This document shows positions 17,243 through 21,633 of a stretch of DNA of 21,633 bases, piece by piece. Both the position numbers and the translations under genes were made by a program. The notes under the pieces are model-generated. The model saw nothing but the letters and a program-made list of their open reading frames with translations, was not told where the DNA came from and did no database searches. Every line of letters begins with the position of its first letter. The stretch's first letter is position 1. Source of the stretch: Prado023 sp036375875 (GTDB taxonomy: Bacteria > Actinomycetota > Actinomycetes > S36-B12 > CAIYMF01); contig DASVBK010000010.1 of assembly GCA_036375875.1 (NCBI GenBank), positions 1-21,633 on the forward strand. Direction: 5' to 3'.

Positions 17243-18070
17243 GTGGCCGACCTGGTGACCGGCGATGCGGTCCCCCTGGACCTGCGGGTCGCGGGGCTGC
17301 CCTCGCGCACGCTCGCCCTGGCCCTCGACGTGGCCATCCAGGTGGCCCTGCTCGCCGTGGGCCTGGTGCTGGTGAGCTGGGTCTTCAGCGCAGGCGGCTC
17401 ACCCGGGGCCCAGGCGGCGCTCACCCTGTCGGTCGTCGTGCTGGCGCTGGTCGGCTGGCCGACGCTGCTGGAGACGGTGACGCGCGGCCGCTCCGCGGGC
17501 AAGCTCGTGATGGGCCTGCGGGTGGTGCGTGACGACGGCGGCCCGGTGCGGCTGCGCCACAGCCTCGTGCGAGCACTGGCGATGGTCTTCCTCGACCTGT
17601 GGGTGACCTCCGGCGTGGTCGGCGGGCTCAGCGCACTGGTCTCGTCCCGGTCCAAGCGGATGGGCGACCACCTCGCAGGCACGATCGTGGTGGGCGAGCG
17701 CGTGCCGCGCACCGCCGGCCCCGGCCAGGTGACGATCCTCATGCCCCCGCCACTGGCGACCTGGGCTGCTGGGGCCGACCTCGTCGCGGTGCCGGACCTG
17801 CTGGCACTCAACGTGCGCACGTTCCTGCTCCGCGCGCCCGCACTGGACCCGGCCTCCCGGGCCACCACCGCCACCCGGCTGGCCACCGAGCTGTCGGCGT
17901 ACGTGCGCCCGCCGGCGCCGCCCGGCACGCCCGCGGAGGCCTACCTCGCCGCGGTGCTCGCGGAGCGCACGCGTCGCTCCACCGCCGCCGGTCCGGCGGG
18001 CGGCTGGAGCGTGCCCGGGCCACGGCCCGACCCCCCGGGCCCGCCGAGCGGCTTCGCGCTGCCCCGGTAG
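17243..18070 (+). CDS. RDD family membrane protein
   Basis: 275 residues. The RDD domain occupies about 15-155: R22 and D29 in PSRTLALALD, hydrophobic segments near 23-47, 57-78 and 108-133, the GRSAGKLVMGLRVV loop at 82-95, and the second conserved Asp D142 in KRMGDHLAGTIVV. The remaining 120 residues are a soluble tail, with a Pro-rich end (PGPRPDPPGPPSG). Some RDD proteins have been proposed as ion or osmolyte antiporters; others are uncharacterised, and I see nothing that decides the role here. Start GTG 17243 gives VADLVTGDAV, a family-typical beginning. Divergent from the spoIIM-like gene and convergent with lacZ, 52 bp away. Confidence 0.93.
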   Translation: MADLVTGDAVPLDLRVAGLPSRTLALALDVAIQVALLAVGLVLVSWVFSAGGSPGAQAALTLSVVVLALVGWPTLLETVTRGRSAGKLVMGLRVVRDDGGPVRLRHSLVRALAMVFLDLWVTSGVVGGLSALVSSRSKRMGDHLAGTIVVGERVPRTAGPGQVTILMPPPLATWAAGADLVAVPDLLALNVRTFLLRAPALDPASRATTATRLATELSAYVRPPAPPGTPAEAYLAAVLAERTRRSTAAGPAGGWSVPGPRPDPPGPPSGFALPR

Positions 18071-18074
18071 CGCG

Positions 18075-18100
18075 CGCAGGCGGGGACGTCCCCAGGTGCG
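18075..18100. terminator. Candidate bidirectional terminator between RDD and lacZ
   Basis: The perfect palindrome GGGGACGTCCCC (18082-18093) sits in the 52-bp convergent gap. CGCA (18075-18078) pairs with TGCG (18097-18100) outside a 3 x 3 internal loop. It can form on either strand; no T-run follows on either side. An operator is an alternative reading of the palindrome. Confidence 0.35.
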
Positions 18101-18122
18101 GCGACGCGGCCGGCGCCCGCGC

Positions 18123-21100
18123 TCACTCCGGCTCGCGGACCGACAGGCGCATCGTCACCTCGTGCCGCCGGCCGGCCGGCAGCGTGTACTGCGGCAGCAG
18201 GGCGGCCATCCCCGGCAGGTCGCCACCGACCCCGCGCTGCCGCCGGTCGACGTTGAGGGTCACCTCCCGACCGGCCACCAGCTCGTGGTCGTGCTCGGTG
18301 GCGTCGAGGTGCTCCTGGCTCCACGGCCAGGCCGTGAACCCCAGCCGCTCGCCCGTCACGTCCTCGACCCGCAGCACGAGCTGGGGCGCGACGGCCTCCA
18401 GCCAGCGCACCTCCGTGCGGTTGCCGTTCTCCTGCGGGCGGACGTAGTGGTGCGGCAGCGCCGCGATCGGCAGCTCGTGCAGCGCGGTCCAGGCACCGTG
18501 CGCCCGGTCGATGTAGTGCTCGTGCGGGCCCTTGCCGTACCAGCGCACCCGCTCGATGTCGGGCAGCGCCATCGTCAGGCCGGTGCGGAACAGGTCGCGC
18601 AGCGGCACGAGCGCATGGTGCACCTCGACGGAGCCGTCCTCGGCGAACCGATAGCGCAGCACCCCTCCGTCGAACAGCCAACCGGCCAGGGCCAGCTCGA
18701 TGGTCACCCCGTCGCGGCCCCGTCGAGCGTTCGCCTCGGTGACCCGGGGACGCAGGTCCCGCCACGACGTGTCGACGAGCACGTCCTGCAGGCGCCGGTC
18801 GATGTTGCCGTAGCCGCGGTCGTTGTCCGTGAGCGCTCGCCAGAAGTTCGGGCGCACCGGGGCAGCCAGCACCTCACGGCCGTCGCGGCTCCACGACACG
18901 AGGTGGCCCGTGGCGCCCTCGATGCGGAAGACCGCCGAGCGGGTCTGCACCAGCCAGCCCTCGTGATCCTCGAGGTAGCGGATCGTGGCCGCGGCACCCG
19001 GGGAGCGCCCCGGCTCAGGCACCCGCCGCGGCCGGGGCCCCAGCTGGTGCAGCGCACGCTGCACCCCGGCCTGCACCACCCCTGCTCCTCGCGCGGCCAG
19101 CGCACCCGGCGGGCCCGCCAGCGCCACCGTCCGACCCGCCAGCGCGACGCCACCGGCCACCTGGGTCAGCGCGGCGCGGGCCTCGGCCACGCCGGGACGC
19201 CCGGCGTCACCACCGGGAGCCTCGGCTGCGGTCACCCGGCCCGGCACGACGACGAACTCGTCGAACCCGACCGGGTCACCGGCGGCGGCCCACGGCGTGG
19301 GCACGCGGTACCGGAACTCGATGCGCGCCACGAGCTCGCCCGACCACGGCGGGTCGCCGCGGCCGGCGGCCGGGTCGGCCACCGCGGCTGCCACCTCGGG
19401 CAGCTCCCACGCCGACCACGCACCCGGGGCCACGGCGATCGGGGCCAGCTCGTGCAGCGCCACGAGCGAGCCCTCCCGGCGCAGCTCGAGCACCGGGTCG
19501 AACGTGGCAGCGTCGGTGAACCCGAACCGGTTGACGACCTCGAAGCGCCCTGCAGCCGCGTCCACGGCGCGCACGACCAGCGGGCGATAGCCCCAGAACA
19601 CCTCCCGCGCGCTCGGATGCTCCGCACGATCGGGCCCCAGGATGCCGTTGTTGCAGAAGTAGCGGTGGGTGGGCGTCTCACCGAAGTCGCCGCCGTAGCG
19701 CCAGCGAGGCCGGCCGTCGGGGCCGGGGCGGCGGAAGGACTGGTCGGCGAAGTCCCAGATGAAGCCGCCCAGCTGGTTGGGGTGGGCGTGGAACACCTCG
19801 ACGTACTCCGCGAAGTTGCCGAGGCTGTTCTCCATCGCGTGGGCGAATTCGCAGAGCAGCAGGGGCCGGTCGCCCACCTCCGTGGGCCCGAGCGGCTTGT
19901 CGTCGGTGAAGAAGCGGTTGGTGAGCGCGGCGGTGCGGCCGGGCTGCAGGTGCTCGCCGCGGCTCAGGGCGTCCATCTGGGCGGCGGTGGCGTACATGCG
20001 CGAGACCACGTCGCTCACGCCGGGCTGGTGGTCGCCCTCGTAGTGGTACGGCCGGCTGCCGTCCAGGCGGTCGGCCGCCTCGCGCATCCGGGTGAAGTTG
20101 CCGCCGCCGCGGCCACCCGGGCCCGCCTCGTTGCCCAGCGACCACATGACGATGCTGGGGTGGTTCCGGTCGGCGAGCACCATGCGCTCCATGCGGTCCA
20201 CGACGGCGGCGGTCCACACCGGGTTGTCACCCGGCACGTTGCGCCGGCGCACCCCATGGGTCTCCAGGTCGCACTCGTCCATCACGTACAGGCCGAGCTC
20301 GTCGCAGAGGTCGTAGAAGCGCTGTGGGTTCGGGTAGTGCGAGCAGCGGATGGCATTGATGTTGAGGCGCTTCGCGGCCAGCAGGTCCTCGCGGTAGCGG
20401 TGCTCCGGCACCACCCAGCCGTGGTCCGGGTCGAAGTCGTGGCGGTTCACGCCGTGGAACCGGATCGGCCGGCCGTTGAGCAGCAGCTGGCCGCCGACGA
20501 TCCGGAGCGTGCGGATCCCGGTGCGCACGCGCAGCACCTGGTGGGGCTCGACCCGGGGCCGCCCAGCCGGCTGCTCGCGCAGCAGGGCGACCACCTCGTA
20601 CCGGTGCGGGGTCTCGGCGGTCCAGGTCATCGCGTCGGGCACCGCGAGGCGCACGCGGGCCGCGTGCTCGTGACCCGGGCGGACCCGCACCGCGGCGCTG
20701 CCCACGGACCGGCGCAGGTCCTCCACGGGGCCGCGCAGCAGCACCTCGACCTCGCCGCGCACCACGCGACGCGTGGCGTTGCCGAGGGTCACCTCGACCT
20801 CGATCGAGCCGTTGCGGCCCTGCGCGTCGAGATCGGTGCGCACGTGCACGTCCACCATGGAGACCAGCGGCTCCGCGAGCAGGTACACCGGCCGGAAGAT
20901 CCCGCTGAGGAACCACATGTCCTGGTCCTCGAGGTAGGTGCCGTCCGTGTAGCGCCAGACCACCGCGGTGAGGCGGTTGGTGCCGGGCACCAGGTGGTCG
21001 GTCAGGTCGAACTCGGCAGGGGTGAAGGAGCCCTGCGCGTAGCCCACCTCGCGGCCGTTGAGGTACAGCAGCAGGCCAGCCTTGACGCCCTCGAAGACCA

Positions 21101-21509
21101 CCGACACCCGGCGACCCGCCCAGGCCTGGGGCAGCTCGAAGGTGCGGGCGTAGATGCCGGCCTCGTTGCGGGCCTGGTCGATGCGCGGGATGCGCCGCCG
21201 GTCGATGGCGGGGGGGTACGTGTTGGCCAGGTAGATGGGCAGGCCGTGGCCCTCGAGCTGCCAGAGCGCCGGCACCGGGATGCGCCCGCCCCCCTGCGGC
21301 CCGGCGGCCGCGGCCGCGTGCCCGTCGAAGCCCACGAGGCCCGACACCCACTCGAAGTCCCAGTCACCGGCCAGGTCGAGCCGGTTGGTGGCGCGGTCGG
21401 CGTCGAGGTCCTCGAGGCTGTCGTACCGCTCGACGAGTGCACGGCCGCGCCGCCGGCCGATCGCGAAGCTCGCGGGGTCGGTCCAGTACTGGCGGGGGTC
21501 GCGGGTCAC
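18123..21509 (-). CDS. lacZ: Beta-galactosidase, glycoside hydrolase family 2 (LacZ type)
   Basis: Retaining beta-galactosidase that hydrolyses lactose or other beta-galactosides, probably cytosolic since no signal peptide is seen. The 1128 residues follow the LacZ plan: sugar-binding jelly roll (about 45-215), immunoglobulin-like domain (217-330), TIM barrel (332-625) with acid/base E461 in SLGNEAG and nucleophile E554 in LLCEFAHAM, a second Ig-like domain, and the C-terminal beta-sandwich (about 845-1125) beginning near YLEDHEGW with RPNFWRALTDND at 886-897. Oddities: an Ala/Gly/Pro-rich stretch at about 757-842 longer than expected, a Gly-rich loop after E461, and Glu560 where E. coli has Gly. 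GTG 21509 overlaps the upstream transporter stop (GTGA), so the two are translationally coupled. True substrate could be another galactoside. Confidence 0.96.
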   Translation of the reverse strand: MTRDPRQYWTDPASFAIGRRRGRALVERYDSLEDLDADRATNRLDLAGDWDFEWVSGLVGFDGHAAAAAGPQGGGRIPVPALWQLEGHGLPIYLANTYPPAIDRRRIPRIDQARNEAGIYARTFELPQAWAGRRVSVVFEGVKAGLLLYLNGREVGYAQGSFTPAEFDLTDHLVPGTNRLTAVVWRYTDGTYLEDQDMWFLSGIFRPVYLLAEPLVSMVDVHVRTDLDAQGRNGSIEVEVTLGNATRRVVRGEVEVLLRGPVEDLRRSVGSAAVRVRPGHEHAARVRLAVPDAMTWTAETPHRYEVVALLREQPAGRPRVEPHQVLRVRTGIRTLRIVGGQLLLNGRPIRFHGVNRHDFDPDHGWVVPEHRYREDLLAAKRLNINAIRCSHYPNPQRFYDLCDELGLYVMDECDLETHGVRRRNVPGDNPVWTAAVVDRMERMVLADRNHPSIVMWSLGNEAGPGGRGGGNFTRMREAADRLDGSRPYHYEGDHQPGVSDVVSRMYATAAQMDALSRGEHLQPGRTAALTNRFFTDDKPLGPTEVGDRPLLLCEFAHAMENSLGNFAEYVEVFHAHPNQLGGFIWDFADQSFRRPGPDGRPRWRYGGDFGETPTHRYFCNNGILGPDRAEHPSAREVFWGYRPLVVRAVDAAAGRFEVVNRFGFTDAATFDPVLELRREGSLVALHELAPIAVAPGAWSAWELPEVAAAVADPAAGRGDPPWSGELVARIEFRYRVPTPWAAAGDPVGFDEFVVVPGRVTAAEAPGGDAGRPGVAEARAALTQVAGGVALAGRTVALAGPPGALAARGAGVVQAGVQRALHQLGPRPRRVPEPGRSPGAAATIRYLEDHEGWLVQTRSAVFRIEGATGHLVSWSRDGREVLAAPVRPNFWRALTDNDRGYGNIDRRLQDVLVDTSWRDLRPRVTEANARRGRDGVTIELALAGWLFDGGVLRYRFAEDGSVEVHHALVPLRDLFRTGLTMALPDIERVRWYGKGPHEHYIDRAHGAWTALHELPIAALPHHYVRPQENGNRTEVRWLEAVAPQLVLRVEDVTGERLGFTAWPWSQEHLDATEHDHELVAGREVTLNVDRRQRGVGGDLPGMAALLPQYTLPAGRRHEVTMRLSVREPE

Positions 21510-21633
21510 GGCACCGACTTGATCTTGAGCACGAGCACCGCCCCGAGGACCGTGACCGCGGCACCGGCCAGGTACAGCACCTGGTAGGCCGTGGCGTAGC
21601 CCTGCGACTTCAGCGAGGCGATCACCACGCCGG
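21506..21633 (-). CDS. C-terminal end of a membrane transporter, probably MFS sugar permease (5' part outside window)
   Basis: Only the last 41 residues and stop are visible, entering from the right edge. They contain one hydrophobic helix (YQVLYLAGAAVTVLGAVLVL) followed by a short basic end (KIKSVP), which looks like the last transmembrane segment of a major facilitator permease. The TGA (21508-21506) overlaps the GTG of the beta-galactosidase gene. That coupling suggests uptake of the galactoside it cleaves. The superfamily is inferred from very little sequence; a sodium-galactoside (GPH) carrier is also possible. Confidence 0.6.
   Translation of the reverse strand, partial: GVVIASLKSQGYATAYQVLYLAGAAVTVLGAVLVLKIKSVP

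Noticed and set aside
18096..21587. A 1163-codon plus-strand open frame opposite lacZ
   Set aside because: It shadows an intact GH2 enzyme with all catalytic motifs; composition is that of a reversed reading frame and it has no recognisable domain.

Overview
The window is about 21.6 kb of very GC-rich DNA in which nearly every base is coding. GTG starts are frequent, and stop-start overlaps (ATGA, GTGA, TGATG) are common. The gene order mtrA-mtrB-lpqB-comF-hpf-secA is a hallmark of Actinomycetia (high-GC Gram-positives), so this is core chromosome of an actinobacterium. I cannot fix the family or genus from the sequence. I see no tRNA, rRNA, insertion sequence, phage gene, integrase or CRISPR array.

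Layout. (1) 1-1009, minus: the tRNA t6A enzyme Sua5, running off the left edge. (2) 1258-10362, minus, transcribed right to left: mtrA (response regulator), mtrB (sensor kinase), lpqB (lipoprotein), a ComF-like phosphoribosyltransferase, hpf (ribosome hibernation factor), a LuxR-type regulator with a degenerate receiver domain, and secA. mtrA, mtrB, lpqB and comF are packed with overlaps or gaps of a few bases. The luxR-like gene ends in a hairpin, and secA probably also has its own promoter. (3) 10419-16114, plus, divergent from mtrA across only 56 bp: a Pro/Gln-rich multi-pass membrane protein, a DUF4129 protein, a DUF4350 protein, a MoxR AAA+ ATPase and a DUF58 protein, forming a tight, largely translationally coupled operon. 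(4) 16118-17119, minus: a SpoIIM-family membrane protein, convergent with the DUF58 gene with 3 bp between stop codons and divergent from an RDD-family membrane protein (17243-18070, plus). (5) 18123-21633, minus: a GH2 beta-galactosidase (lacZ-like), translationally coupled to the end of an upstream MFS-type transporter that runs off the right edge.

How the parts fit. MtrAB-LpqB is an envelope and cell-division signalling system. The divergent MoxR/DUF58/DUF4129/DUF4350 operon with its SpoIIM and RDD partners is a conserved but poorly understood actinobacterial envelope module. Facing MtrA across a short shared control region suggests, but does not prove, common control. The MFS-lacZ pair is a separate sugar uptake and hydrolysis unit. 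Four transcription-unit heads (sua5, the Pro-rich membrane protein, spoIIM-like, RDD) have a -10-like hexamer ending 6-7 nt before the start codon, as expected for leaderless mRNAs. The most unusual items are the orphan degenerate-receiver LuxR protein between hpf and secA, and the convergent and divergent arrangement of the MoxR module. I see no clearly new biological system.
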